64,000 nt of DNA from Ostreiculturibacter nitratireducens (GCF_032670585.1 NZ_JAVQHL010000004.1:350264-414263), one strand, 5' to 3'. Counted from the stretch's first letter, positions 33,449 to 42,912 are shown. The notes: generated from the letters alone by a model not told the origin. Translations and numbers: made by a program.

Positions 33449-36232
33449 ATGACCGAGACGATCAAGTTCACGCTCGACGGCCGCGAAGTCACCGCCAAGC
33501 GCGGCCAGACGATCTGGGACGTAGCCAAGGGCGGCGGGCTCATCATCCCGCATCTCTGCCATAAGCCGCAGCCGGGCTACCGCCCCGACGGCAACTGCCG
33601 CGCATGCGTCGTGGAGATCGAGGGCGAGCGGACGCTCGCTGCCTCGTGCATCCGCGAGCCCTTCGAGGGCATGGTCGTCCACACCACCTCAGAGCGCGCC
33701 AGGAAGGCTCGCGAGATGGTGATGGAGCTTCTGGTCGCCGACCAGCCTGCGCAGGAAAAGGCGCATGACCAGTCCTCCCACCTCTGGAAGATGGCCGAAG
33801 AGCAGGGCGTCAAGGAAAGCCGCTTCCCGGCACTCGAGCCCGATCACATCCCGCTTCTCGACGACAGCCACGTCGCGATGCGCGTCAACCTCGACGCCTG
33901 CATCCAGTGCGGTCTCTGCGTCCGCGCCTGCCGCGAAGTGCAGGTCAACGACGTGATCGGAATGGCGGGCCGTGGCCACGACGCCTACCCGACCTTCGAC
34001 TTTGCCGACCCGATGGGCCAGTCGACCTGCGTCGCCTGCGGCGAATGCGTGCAGGCCTGCCCGACGGGCGCGCTGATGCCGGCGACGGTCGTGGACGATG
34101 CGCAGGTCGGCGACCGCGCCGACTTCGACGGCGAGGTGAAGTCCGTCTGCCCGTTCTGCGGCGTGGGCTGCCAGGTCTCCCTCAAGGTCAAGGACGGCCA
34201 GGTCAAATATGTCGAGGGCATCAACGGCCCCGCGAACGAGGGCCGTCTTTGCGTCAAAGGCCGCTTCGGCTTCGACTACATCCACCACCCGCACCGCCTG
34301 ACGAAGCCCCTGATCCGCCGCGAGGACGCGCCCGCGAAAGGCCTGAACGTCGATCCGGCGAACTGGCAGGAGTTCTTCCGCGAGGCGTCCTGGGAAGAGG
34401 CCCTGAACGCGGCCGCCAACGGTCTCGCCACATTGCGTGAAAAGCACGGCGGCAGGTCGGTGGCCGGCTTCGGCTCGGCCAAGTGTTCGAACGAAGAGGC
34501 CTACCTCTTCCAGAAGCTGATCCGCCAGGGCTTCGGCCACAACAACGTCGACCACTGCACCCGTCTCTGCCACGCCTCTTCGGTCGCGGCGCTGATGGAG
34601 AACGTGGGCTCGGGCGCCGTGACCGCGACCTTCAACGAGATCGAGAACGCCGACGTGGCGATCGTGATCGGCTGCAACCCGATCGAGAACCACCCCGTCG
34701 CCGCGACCTACTTCAAGCAGTTCACGAAGCGCGGCGGCAAACTGATCGTCATGGACCCGCGCGGCGTCGGCCTGCGCCGTTTCGCGACGCACATGCTGAA
34801 GTTCCGCCCCGGCGCGGACGTGTCGATGCTCAACGCGATCATGCATGTGATCGTCGAGGAGGGTCTCTACGACCGCCAGTACATCGAGGCCTATACCGAG
34901 AACTGGGAAGCCGAGAAGGCGCATCTGGCGAACTTCGCGCCCGAGAAGATGGAAGCCATCTGCGGCATCCCCGCCGAAACGCTGCGCCAGGTCGCGCGCG
35001 ACTTCGCGACCGCCAAGGCCGGGATGATCTTCTGGGGCATGGGCGTTTCCCAGCACATCCACGGCACCGACAACTCGCGCTGCCTGATCTCGCTCGCGCT
35101 GATGTGCGGCCATGTCGGCCGGCCGGGCGCGGGTCTGCACCCGCTGCGCGGTCAGAACAACGTGCAGGGCGCGTCCGACGCGGGTCTCATCCCGATGTTC
35201 CTGCCCGACTACCAGACCGTCACCGACGACTCGATCCGTTCGAAGTTCTCCGGCGTCTGGGGCACGGGCGACTTCTCGAACGAGAAGGGCCTGACCGTGA
35301 CCGAGATCCTCGATGCGGTCCATCACGGCGACATCAAGGGCATGTACATCCTGGGTGAGAACCCGGCGATGTCCGACCCGGACCTCAACCACGCACGCGA
35401 AGCGCTGGCGATGCTCGAACACCTCGTCGTTCAGGACATCTTCCTGACCGAAACCGCGAACTTCGCCGACGTGATCCTGCCCGCCGCCGCCTTCTACGAG
35501 AAGTCGGGCACGGTGACGAACACCAACCGCCAGGTCCAGATCGGCCGTCCCGCCGTCCCGCCGCCCGGCGAGGCGCGCGAAGACTGGGCGATCACGGTGG
35601 AGCTTGCCAGGCGTCTCGGCCTCGGCTGGACCTACACGCATCCGCGCGAGGTCTTCGCCGAAATGAAGCTGACCATGAAGTCCCTGGACAACATCACCTG
35701 GGAGCGGCTGGAAAACGAGGGCGCCGTGACCTATCCGAGCCTCTCGCCCGAGGATCCCGGCCAGCCGATCGTGTTCGGCTCGGGCTTCCCGCGCGCAGGT
35801 GGCAGGGCGAAGTTCACGCCGGCGAGCGTGATCCCGCCCGCGGAGGTTCCGGATGCCGAGTACCCGATGATCCTGACCACGGGCCGGCAGCTCGAACACT
35901 GGCACACCGGCTCGATGACGCGCCGGTCCAAGGTGCTCGACGCGGTGGAACCGGAGGCGAACTGCTCGCTCCACCCGGCGACGCTGCGCAAGCTCGGCGT
36001 GGAGCCGGGCGGCCGCGTGCGGCTCCAGACCCGGCGCGGCGAGATCGTCTTGCTGGCGCGGGCCGACCGGGCCGTGGCCGAGGACATGGTCTTCGTTCCC
36101 TTCGCCTATGTCGAGGCAGCGGCCAACATCCTGACGAACCCCGCGCTCGACCCCTACGGGAAGATCCCGGAATTCAAGTTCGCGGCCGTGCGGATCACGG
36201 CCGAAGAGGAAGGCGCGGTCGCCGCGGAATAA
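33449..36232 (+). CDS. NAD-dependent formate dehydrogenase alpha subunit (Mo/W bis-MGD)
   Basis: A 927-residue catalytic subunit. [2Fe-2S]: Cys37, 50, 53, 67. Two ferredoxin-type [4Fe-4S]: CIQCGLCVRAC (151-161) and CVACGECVQAC (194-204). Proximal [4Fe-4S]: Cys234, 237, 241, 268. Cys374-His375 in RLCHASS are the metal ligand and its catalytic partner. The His-Cys3 cluster seen in NuoG-type relatives is absent: the region at 100-125 has AHDQSSHLWKM with no Cys. ATG 33449 lies 1 nt after the beta gene. Reaction: formate to CO2, cytoplasmic. Confidence 0.93.
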   Translation: MTETIKFTLDGREVTAKRGQTIWDVAKGGGLIIPHLCHKPQPGYRPDGNCRACVVEIEGERTLAASCIREPFEGMVVHTTSERARKAREMVMELLVADQPAQEKAHDQSSHLWKMAEEQGVKESRFPALEPDHIPLLDDSHVAMRVNLDACIQCGLCVRACREVQVNDVIGMAGRGHDAYPTFDFADPMGQSTCVACGECVQACPTGALMPATVVDDAQVGDRADFDGEVKSVCPFCGVGCQVSLKVKDGQVKYVEGINGPANEGRLCVKGRFGFDYIHHPHRLTKPLIRREDAPAKGLNVDPANWQEFFREASWEEALNAAANGLATLREKHGGRSVAGFGSAKCSNEEAYLFQKLIRQGFGHNNVDHCTRLCHASSVAALMENVGSGAVTATFNEIENADVAIVIGCNPIENHPVAATYFKQFTKRGGKLIVMDPRGVGLRRFATHMLKFRPGADVSMLNAIMHVIVEEGLYDRQYIEAYTENWEAEKAHLANFAPEKMEAICGIPAETLRQVARDFATAKAGMIFWGMGVSQHIHGTDNSRCLISLALMCGHVGRPGAGLHPLRGQNNVQGASDAGLIPMFLPDYQTVTDDSIRSKFSGVWGTGDFSNEKGLTVTEILDAVHHGDIKGMYILGENPAMSDPDLNHAREALAMLEHLVVQDIFLTETANFADVILPAAAFYEKSGTVTNTNRQVQIGRPAVPPPGEAREDWAITVELARRLGLGWTYTHPREVFAEMKLTMKSLDNITWERLENEGAVTYPSLSPEDPGQPIVFGSGFPRAGGRAKFTPASVIPPAEVPDAEYPMILTTGRQLEHWHTGSMTRRSKVLDAVEPEANCSLHPATLRKLGVEPGGRVRLQTRRGEIVLLARADRAVAEDMVFVPFAYVEAAANILTNPALDPYGKIPEFKFAAVRITAEEEGAVAAE

Positions 36233-36253
36233 CGGCTTCTCGGCACGAAATCC

Positions 36254-36287
36254 GGGAAGCGGCCCTTGGCTGAAAGGGCCGCTTCCC
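36254..36287 (+). terminator. Terminator hairpin of the formate dehydrogenase operon
   Basis: A perfect 14-bp stem (GGGAAGCGGCCCTT at 36254-36267 with 36274-36287) and 6-nt loop begins 22 nt after the alpha-subunit stop. It is followed by CTCCCCC instead of a T-run, but the stem is very stable. Confidence 0.7.
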
Positions 36288-36345
36288 CTCCCCCGACGGG
36301 TCGCAGACCCCGGGCCGGGGAAGACCGGACCCATCCCTCGCCAAT

Positions 36346-36441
36346 CAATCGGGAACACGCTGCCACACGAAGGTCTCCAGTGCCTTCGCGTTCCGGCGGC
36401 TGACGAAGATCACCGAATCGCGGCGGCCGAAAATCGCGGCG
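36346..36441 (-). pseudogene. Possible gene remnant (C-terminal fragment)
   Basis: On the minus strand a 31-codon stretch, LAAIFGRRDSVIFVSRRNAK and on to ETFVWQRVPD, ends in TGA at 36346-36348. It has protein-like composition and no start; a stop codon lies two codons upstream. It may be the tail of a gene whose rest is lost. Family not recognised, and chance is possible. Confidence 0.25.
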
Positions 36442-36682
36442 AGCCTTCAGGTGACGATCGGACCCGGCGGCCGGCCATCCGCAAATCCATGCCGTCGCCG
36501 GGGGTCAACGCATGCCGCCGCAGCTATCGTCTTGTCCGGTGACCCCGCCCCCTGTAGTTGGGCGCAGGCGTCGACCACCGACACGTGGCCGCGCGCCGTG
36601 AGACGGATTGAGACCGCGTGCGAATGGCCCGCGCCCGGCAGGACGAAATCCACAGGAAACAACGTGTCGGAGTATGACCGCA

Positions 36683-37585
36683 ATGCTGAAGGCCAAACTG
36701 GGGATTTCCCCGATTTGCTGGTGGAATGACGACCTCGTCGAACTGAGCGACGACGTGTCCCTGGAGGAATGCCTGCGACAGGCTTCGCTCGCGGGTTACA
36801 CGGGCATGGAAACGGGCCGACGTTTCCCCATGAACTACGCCGAACTCGGGCCGATCCTCGCGAAACACGGGATCTCCGTCTGTGGTGGCTGGTTCTCGGG
36901 CACGATCCTCGAAGGCGACATCGAGGAGAACAAGGACCGCATCCGCGCCCAGATGGACCTCTTCATCGCGGCGAAGGCCCCCTGCATCGTCTATGGCGAG
37001 GTCGCAGGCTCGATCCAGGGCAATCGCACCGCGCCGCTGACCACCAAGCCGCGCCTTTCGGATGCCGAGATGAAGGCCTACGCCCGCCGGATGACAGAAT
37101 TCGGCGAATGGTGCGCAGAGCAAGGCATGCCGCTCTCCTACCACCACCACATGGGCGCGGTCGTCCAGTTCGAGGACGAGATCGACGCCTTCATGAGCCA
37201 TTCGGGCGAAGGCATCCCGCTTCTGTACGATGCCGGCCACCTCGCGTTCGCCGGTGGCGACGTCCTCGGCGTGATCGACCGTCACCACAAGCGCATCACC
37301 CATGTCCACACCAAGGACGTGCGCATGGAGGTCATCAGCGGCCTCGACCGGACGAAGGAAAGCTTCCTCGACGCAGTCATGAAGGGCGCCTTCACCGTTC
37401 CCGGCGACGGCTCGCTCGATTTCGAGACAATCGTGAAGCGCCTCGCCTCCCACGGATACGAAGGCTGGTTCGTCGTCGAGGCCGAACAGGACCCCAAGAA
37501 GTGCCCGCCGCTGGAATGGTCGACAAAGGGCAACGAGGAACTGCACCGGGTGATGGCGCTGGCCGGCTACGAGGTCGTGAACTGA
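36683..37585 (+). CDS. iolE: Myo-inosose-2 dehydratase
   Basis: A 300-residue IolE, which dehydrates scyllo-inosose (2-keto-myo-inositol) to a dione in inositol catabolism. The N-terminus LGISPICWWNDDL and the metal-site blocks SYHHHMGAV, LLYDAGHLAFAGGD, HVHTKDVR and VVEAEQDP are typical. ATG 36683 is preferred to 36674, because GGAG at 36669-36672 is 10 nt upstream of the former and only 1 nt from the latter. No other iol gene is present in the window; it is monocistronic with its own terminator and faces an RpiR regulator. Confidence 0.9.
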   Translation: MLKAKLGISPICWWNDDLVELSDDVSLEECLRQASLAGYTGMETGRRFPMNYAELGPILAKHGISVCGGWFSGTILEGDIEENKDRIRAQMDLFIAAKAPCIVYGEVAGSIQGNRTAPLTTKPRLSDAEMKAYARRMTEFGEWCAEQGMPLSYHHHMGAVVQFEDEIDAFMSHSGEGIPLLYDAGHLAFAGGDVLGVIDRHHKRITHVHTKDVRMEVISGLDRTKESFLDAVMKGAFTVPGDGSLDFETIVKRLASHGYEGWFVVEAEQDPKKCPPLEWSTKGNEELHRVMALAGYEVVN

Positions 37586-37629
37586 CCTGGACGGTGCCAG
37601 CGGCCCGATCCGAGCCGCACTCAGGATCC

Positions 37630-37661
37630 GGGGCGCGGGGAAAACCCTCGCGCCCCCTTTT
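37630..37661 (+). terminator. Rho-independent terminator of iolE
   Basis: GGGGCGCGGGG (37630-37640), loop AAAA, CCCTCGCGCCCC with one bulged T, then TTTT at 37658-37661. It lies in the 78-nt convergent gap between iolE and the RpiR gene. A classical hairpin plus T-run. Confidence 0.8.
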
Positions 37662-37663
37662 CG

Positions 37664-38560
37664 TCAGGGGCTGGTCACGACCGGAATACGCGGGCTTTCC
37701 GTGTCCTTCTGCAACCGCGCTGCCAGCGCGACGGTAAGTGCCTGCGCGAGGCACATCGGCGCGGCGAGCGAGCGCGAGAAGGTGTATTCATGCTCGGGCA
37801 CCGCGAAGAGCGCGCTCGCGTTCTTCGCAAGCGGCGACAGCGTGCTGTCGGTGATCGCCACGACCGGAACGCCCCTCGCCGCCGCTGCCTCCGCGACGTT
37901 CACCACCTCGGTCGCGTAGAACCGGAACGAGACGGCGAACAGCAGGTCATCCGGCCCCGCGAGCTTGCCGATATGCGTTGCCAGCCCTCCTCCCGGATCC
38001 AGCAGGACCGTTCGCTTCCCGAGCATCGTCAGCACGTAGCGAAGAAGCTCCACGACCGGGACGGAACGGAGTTGCCCGATCAGATAGATCGTCTCCGCCT
38101 TCTCCATCAGGTCCGCCGCGCGCGAGATCTGCTCGGCCGTGACATCCGAAAGAAGGTCGTGCAGCGACGTGAGGTCCCGCACCACGAGATCGCGCAGGAA
38201 GCCGAAATCGCTCTTGTCCTCCTTCTCGCCAAGCTCCTCCTCGAGCGCCTTGACGCGGGCATCGAACCCCGGCGCCGCCGTGGAGAGGCGACGCTGGAAG
38301 ACCGTCTGAAGCTCCTTGAACCCCCGGAACCCCAGCGCCTGCGCGAAACGAACGAAACTCGAGGCGTGGATGCCGCATTTCTCGGCAATGGAGTTCACCG
38401 AAAGGACCGCGACATCGTTCGGGTTCTGCGTCAGGAACAGGGCGATCTTCTGGTAGGTCTTGCTCATGCCCTCGTAGCGGTCATGGATCAACCGGATCAG
38501 ATCCTCATAGCTCCGTGGCGGGGTGTCGCCCTTTGTTTTTTCCGCCGCTTTCCTGCCCAT
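37664..38560 (-). CDS. MurR/RpiR-family transcriptional regulator
   Basis: A 298-residue regulator with an N-terminal RpiR helix-turn-helix (about 25-95: NSIAEKCGIHASSFVRFAQALGFRGF) and a C-terminal SIS domain (about 140-280: LIGQLRSVPVVELLRY, VAITDSTLSPLA), which senses a phosphosugar or inositol-type ligand. It diverges from xylB-xylA and converges with iolE. RpiR proteins control iol genes in many alphaproteobacteria, while xyl genes normally use a LacI-type XylR, so its targets here could be either or both. A TTGCA-TC-TGCAA palindrome sits 53 bp upstream of its start. Confidence 0.88.
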   Translation of the reverse strand: MGRKAAEKTKGDTPPRSYEDLIRLIHDRYEGMSKTYQKIALFLTQNPNDVAVLSVNSIAEKCGIHASSFVRFAQALGFRGFKELQTVFQRRLSTAAPGFDARVKALEEELGEKEDKSDFGFLRDLVVRDLTSLHDLLSDVTAEQISRAADLMEKAETIYLIGQLRSVPVVELLRYVLTMLGKRTVLLDPGGGLATHIGKLAGPDDLLFAVSFRFYATEVVNVAEAAAARGVPVVAITDSTLSPLAKNASALFAVPEHEYTFSRSLAAPMCLAQALTVALAARLQKDTESPRIPVVTSP

Positions 38561-38878
38561 CGACCCGCCTGTCCAATACCCGGTTCCAGAACCCGCTTCT
38601 GCCCCCTAATTCTTGCATCTGCAACGGGATATTCCAAACTGTCTTTTCTGCAACGCGAGGTTCGCCCCGGCGACGCACCCTGCCGAGCGGATCGGGGCAC
38701 CGGTCGCGGACGCTTCAGACGCCTTCCCGATGGGCCAAGACTCTCCTAAGCTCAGGAGACGCGCGGCCCGGGGAGAGGGAGCGGAGAAGCTCGGGCGATC
38801 TGGGCGGCAACGCGACAGGGTGACAGAAATGGGAGGTCCCGGCACGATCCCTGCCGGGCAGGGCCCCCGGGAGGAAGC
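38561..38878. other. 318-bp divergent intergenic region, RpiR gene / xylB
   Basis: Holds the promoters of both divergent genes. The only clear structure is the palindrome at 38613-38624 and a half copy (CTGCAA) near 38648-38653. The remainder up to the xylB ribosome site GGGAGG (38869-38874) has no feature I can support. Confidence 0.5.
38613..38624. promoter_or_regulatory. Palindrome TTGCATCTGCAA, candidate RpiR operator
   Basis: Perfect 5-bp inverted repeat with a 2-bp centre, 53 bp upstream of the RpiR gene start. A half-site TCTGCAA recurs about 30 bp to the right. Candidate autoregulatory or xyl operator; inference only. Confidence 0.4.
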
Positions 38879-40318
38879 GTGGTGTTCATCGGACTGGATC
38901 TTGGCACGTCAGGGCTGAAGGGCGTTCTGGTCAACGACGCGCAGGAGGTCGTCGCCGACGCAACCGCGCAGCTTTCGGTCTCGCGACCGAAAGAGGGCTG
39001 GTCGGAGCAGGCACCCGCGGACTGGATCCGCGCCGCAGAGGAGGTGCTCTCGGCTCTGGCGCCCAACGGGCTTTCGGGCGTGAAGGGGATCGGGCTTTCG
39101 GGCCAGATGCATGGCGCGACGCTCCTCGACAAGTCCGACGAGGTCCTTCGCCCCTCGATCCTGTGGAACGACACACGGTCGTTCGCCGAGGCGGCCGAAA
39201 TGGATGCCGATCCGCGTTTTCGCGCCGTCACCGGCAACATCGTCTTCCCGGGCTTCACCGCCCCGAAGCTTGCATGGGTGCGGGCGCACGAGCCCGAGGT
39301 CTTCGACCGCGTGGCGAAGGTATTGCTGCCCAAGGACTACCTCCGGCTGTGGCTCACCGGCGAGCATGTCGCCGAAATGTCCGACGCGGCCGGCACGAGT
39401 TGGCTCGATACCGGCGCGCGCGACTGGTCTGACGACCTCCTTTCCGCGACGTATCTGTCCCGGGGCCAGATGCCGCGGCTCGTCGAAGGGTCGGAGGCGT
39501 CCGGCAAGCTCCGGCAGGAATTGGCAGACCGCTTCGACCTCCCCAAAGGCGTCGTCGTCGCGGGCGGCGGCGGCGACAACGCTGCCTCGGGCATCGGCGT
39601 CGGGGTCGTGAAGGCCGGGCAGGCCTTCGTCTCGCTCGGCACGTCCGGGGTGCTCTTCGCCGCGAACGAGGGATACCACCCCGATCCCGAGACCGCCGTC
39701 CACACCTTCTGCCACGCGCTGCCGGGTACCTGGCACCAGATGGGCGTGATCCTGTCAGCGACCGACAGCCTGAACTGGTTCGCCCGCGCCCTGGACGCAG
39801 AGCCCGCCGCGCTGACGCGGAACTTGGGCCCCCTCTCCGCCCCCGGCAAGGCACGCTTCCTCCCCTATCTCGGCGGAGAACGCACGCCCCTGAACGACGC
39901 CGCCATCCGCGGCGCCTTCATCGGCCTCGAACACGTAACCGACCGTGCCGCGCTGACCCGTGCCGTCCTCGAAGGCGTCACCTTCGCGATCCGAGACTGC
40001 CGCGACGCGCTTGCCGCGACCGGCACGAAGATCGACCGACTTCTCGCCGTGGGCGGCGGGTCCCGCTCCGACTACTGGCTTTCCGCCATCGCGACCGCGC
40101 TCGGCACACCCGTCGACGTCCCGGAGGAAGGCGATTTCGGCGGCGCCTTCGGGGCCGCCCGGCTCGCCATCATGGCGGCGACCGGCGCCGGTGCCGAGAT
40201 CGCGACGACCCCCGCCATCGCCCGAACCATCGACCCCGTCACGGCGCTCGCGGCCGCATTCGACGACGGCCACGCCCGCTATCGCGCCGCTGCCCAAGCC
40301 ATCAAGGGACTGACATGA
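38879..40318 (+). CDS. xylB: Xylulokinase
   Basis: A 479-residue FGGY kinase that makes xylulose-5-phosphate. The N-terminus FIGLDLGTSGLKGVLV, the SGQMHGATLLD block, WNDTRS and the catalytic-Asp loop GGGGDNAASG are those of XylB. The start is GTG at 38879 with GGGAGG 5-6 nt upstream (a second GTG follows directly). It overlaps xylA by 4 nt (ATGA), and this pairing makes the assignment secure, in contrast to the FGGY kinase at 8547-10043. Confidence 0.94.
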   Translation: MVFIGLDLGTSGLKGVLVNDAQEVVADATAQLSVSRPKEGWSEQAPADWIRAAEEVLSALAPNGLSGVKGIGLSGQMHGATLLDKSDEVLRPSILWNDTRSFAEAAEMDADPRFRAVTGNIVFPGFTAPKLAWVRAHEPEVFDRVAKVLLPKDYLRLWLTGEHVAEMSDAAGTSWLDTGARDWSDDLLSATYLSRGQMPRLVEGSEASGKLRQELADRFDLPKGVVVAGGGGDNAASGIGVGVVKAGQAFVSLGTSGVLFAANEGYHPDPETAVHTFCHALPGTWHQMGVILSATDSLNWFARALDAEPAALTRNLGPLSAPGKARFLPYLGGERTPLNDAAIRGAFIGLEHVTDRAALTRAVLEGVTFAIRDCRDALAATGTKIDRLLAVGGGSRSDYWLSAIATALGTPVDVPEEGDFGGAFGAARLAIMAATGAGAEIATTPAIARTIDPVTALAAAFDDGHARYRAAAQAIKGLT

Positions 40319-41619
40319 CCGAATTCTTCAAAGGCATTCCGAAGATCCGCTACGAAGGCCCTGAATCCACCCACGAATTCGCCTTCCGCCACTACAACCC
40401 CGACGAGCTTGTCATGGGCAAGCGGCTGGAGGAGCACCTGCGCTTCGCGGTGGCGTGGTGGCACTCCTTCGCCTGGCAGGGCGGCGACCCGTTCGGCGGG
40501 CAGACCTTCGAACGGCCATGGTTCGGCGACACGATGGACCTCGCGAAGCTAAAGGCCGACACGGCGTTCGAGATGTTCGACATCCTCGGCGCGCCCTTCT
40601 TCTGCTTCCATGATGCCGACATCCGCCCCGAGGGCACGACCTTCGCGGAAACGCTCAGGAACCTCGACGAGATCGTCGACTACATCGAGGAGAAGATGGA
40701 GAAGTCCTCCACCAAGCTCCTCTGGGGCACGGCGAACCTCTTCACCCACCGCCGCTTCATGGCGGGCGCGGCGACGAACCCCGACCCCGACGTCTTCGCC
40801 TATGCCGCCGCGACTGTGAAGTCCTGCATCGACGCGACGATGCGGCTCGGTGGTGAGAACTACGTCCTCTGGGGTGGGCGCGAGGGCTACGAGACGCTTC
40901 TGAACACCGACCTCAAGGCCGAGCGCGAGCATGCTGGTCGGTTCCTGCAGATGGTCGTCGATTACAGGTACAAGATCGGGTTCGAAGGCACGATCCTGAT
41001 CGAGCCGAAGCCGCAGGAACCTTCGAAGCATCAGTACGACTACGACGTGGCGACGGTCTATGGCTTCCTCAAGGACTTCGGGCTCGAGAACGAAGTGAAG
41101 GTCAACATCGAGCAGGGCCACGCGATTCTCGCCGGGCATTCCTTCGAACACGAACTCGCCCTCGCCGCCTCGCTCGGAATCTTCGGCTCGATCGACATGA
41201 ACCGCAACGACTACCAGTCCGGCTGGGATACCGATCAGTTTCCCGACAACGTATTGGAAACGGCAAAGGCCTATTACGAGATCCTCCGCGCAGGCGGCTT
41301 CACAACGGGCGGCACGAACTTCGACGCGAAGCTCCGCCGGCAGTCGCTGGACCCCGAGGACCTGATCCTCGGCCATGTCGGCGCGATGGATGTCTGCGCC
41401 CGTGCCCTGAAAGCGGCCGCCGCCCTTCTGGAGGACGGTGCTCTCGAGAAAGCCCGCGCGGCGCGCTACGCCGGCTGGGACAGGCCCGAAGCGAAAGCGA
41501 TGCTGAAGGACGGCACGCTCGAAAGCATCAGCGAGAGGGTGCTGGCAGAGAACATCACCCCCAAGCCCCGTTCAGGTCGCCAGGAACGCCTCGAAAACCT
41601 CTGGAACCGCTTCGTCTGA
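40315..41619 (+). CDS. xylA: Xylose isomerase
   Basis: A 434-residue class II xylose isomerase. Metal and catalytic blocks are clear: FCFHDADIRPEG, WGTANLFTHRR, ILIEPKPQEPSKHQYD, NIEQGHAILAGHSFEHE and GSIDMNRND. It converts xylose to xylulose for the adjacent kinase. The ATG overlaps the xylB stop. No xylose transporter or XylR is next to it. A short 6-bp stem starts at the stop codon (41618-41634), perhaps a weak terminator. Confidence 0.95.
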   Translation: MTEFFKGIPKIRYEGPESTHEFAFRHYNPDELVMGKRLEEHLRFAVAWWHSFAWQGGDPFGGQTFERPWFGDTMDLAKLKADTAFEMFDILGAPFFCFHDADIRPEGTTFAETLRNLDEIVDYIEEKMEKSSTKLLWGTANLFTHRRFMAGAATNPDPDVFAYAAATVKSCIDATMRLGGENYVLWGGREGYETLLNTDLKAEREHAGRFLQMVVDYRYKIGFEGTILIEPKPQEPSKHQYDYDVATVYGFLKDFGLENEVKVNIEQGHAILAGHSFEHELALAASLGIFGSIDMNRNDYQSGWDTDQFPDNVLETAKAYYEILRAGGFTTGGTNFDAKLRRQSLDPEDLILGHVGAMDVCARALKAAAALLEDGALEKARAARYAGWDRPEAKAMLKDGTLESISERVLAENITPKPRSGRQERLENLWNRFV

Positions 41620-41898
41620 CGCCTCAGGGGCGTCCCCACTCGTCAAGAGCGGGCCGGCTGCAGGTGCGCGCCTCAGCATCCGCACCAGCCGGCCGCGACC
41701 GTTCCGAGAGGGGGCGCCAGACACCGAAGGCATCGGAACGGCGATCGGCGCACCCGGAATGTTCAGAAGCGAGGGTGACCTTGAAGCCCGGAACCGATAG
41801 ACTTCGCCACGACGTGCGACGGATTTGCCCAGACCAGGACGCGCCGCTGGGTTGGGCTCAGCGAAAGAGTGCAGTAACGAGAAACGGCAGGTCGACCG

Positions 41899-42912
41899 AT
41901 GATCCCGAACATTCAAGTCCTCCGCGCCTTCGCCGCAATCATCGTGGTCATCTTTCATGCCGTGGACGAGCAGGCGCGCGTAGGCGGCAGTTCAGGGCAG
42001 TTGAGCTTCTTCCATCCCTGGGGCGCATCCGGAGTTGACATATTCTTCGTCATTTCCGGATTCATAATGGCCTTCGTCCAGGACAACGCTCCGCGCTCGC
42101 CCTTCCGATTTTTCGAAGCGCGTATAGTGCGCATCTTTCCGATGTACTTCATCGTGACCGTTGTCTGGGCATGCGCCACCTATTTCGCTCTGCGTTGGGA
42201 ACTCGCCGACACCGACATCTCGATTTCGTACATCATCCTGTCGCTGGCCTTTCTGTCCCAGGCTCTGGGCTACGAGCACCCGTTCATCGTTCCCGGATGG
42301 ACGCTCGAATTCGAAATGCTGTTCTATGCGATCTTCGCCCTGTCTCTCTTCTTCCGTCGACCGAAGAGCCTCCTGCTCGTGGCGATCTGCGCGCTCGCGT
42401 TCCTGTCCGGGCTGTCTCTCATCATCCTGGAATTCGCGTTTGGCGTGCTTGTCGCGCTTGCGTTCAAGAACGACACGTTCCGGAATCTGGCACCCTATCT
42501 CCTGCCAATCGGCATCCTCGGCTATGTGAGTTCTGCAATCTTCGAGTTGCCGGACCTGGGACGCAGCGATCTGGAGTCCGTGCTCTATTGGGGACTCCCC
42601 GGAACCCTCATCGTGCTGTCGTCCCTTTACGTACGTCAGTTGCAGGCAGGGTGGCTCATTCTCCTCGGAAACGCCTCCTACAGCATCTACCTGACGCACA
42701 CCTGCACCATCAGCGTTGTGCGGGGCGTCTTCGATTTTTCGGACCTCGGCCCGATCAACGCGGACCTCTATGTCGTCCTTACCAGCCTGATCTGCATTGC
42801 CGTCGGGTTGGCAACCTACTGGCTCATCGAGCAGCCCGTGACGAATTACCTGAAGGTCAAATTGAAGACGCGCCGGCAGCGGACAGTGCTGGTTCATTCC
42901 CCTGGCGGGTGA
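41899..42912 (+). CDS. Acyltransferase-3 family membrane protein
   Basis: A 337-residue integral membrane acyltransferase of the type-3 family (OafA/OafB-like), with about ten hydrophobic helices. The catalytic RX10H motif is intact at the N-terminus: Arg9 (VLRAF) and His20 (IFHAV). GVDIFFVISGFIMAF is the next family block, and LGNASYSIYLTHT is the C-terminal one. Such proteins acylate sugars of surface polysaccharides or other acceptors. It stands alone between xylA and an aldolase, and its codon use looks slightly less GC-rich than its neighbours. Acceptor unknown. Confidence 0.88.
   Translation: MIPNIQVLRAFAAIIVVIFHAVDEQARVGGSSGQLSFFHPWGASGVDIFFVISGFIMAFVQDNAPRSPFRFFEARIVRIFPMYFIVTVVWACATYFALRWELADTDISISYIILSLAFLSQALGYEHPFIVPGWTLEFEMLFYAIFALSLFFRRPKSLLLVAICALAFLSGLSLIILEFAFGVLVALAFKNDTFRNLAPYLLPIGILGYVSSAIFELPDLGRSDLESVLYWGLPGTLIVLSSLYVRQLQAGWLILLGNASYSIYLTHTCTISVVRGVFDFSDLGPINADLYVVLTSLICIAVGLATYWLIEQPVTNYLKVKLKTRRQRTVLVHSPGG

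Larger units (their letters stand above)
36233..36682. other. 450-bp intergenic region after the formate dehydrogenase genes
   Basis: It holds the terminator hairpin at 36254-36287, a short minus-strand coding-like remnant at 36346-36441 and, beyond about 36450, no feature I can support. The rightmost part must contain the iolE promoter, but no clear -35/-10 pair is visible. Confidence 0.5.

Noticed and set aside
33689..36358. 889-codon minus-strand open frame
   Set aside because: Exactly antisense to the formate dehydrogenase alpha gene, whose clusters and active site are intact; the frame reads as low-complexity Arg/Ala/His-rich sequence.
38560..38879. GGAA-N6-TTCC type IolR site near the RpiR gene
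   Set aside because: Only isolated TTCC half-sites occur; no pair with the right spacing.
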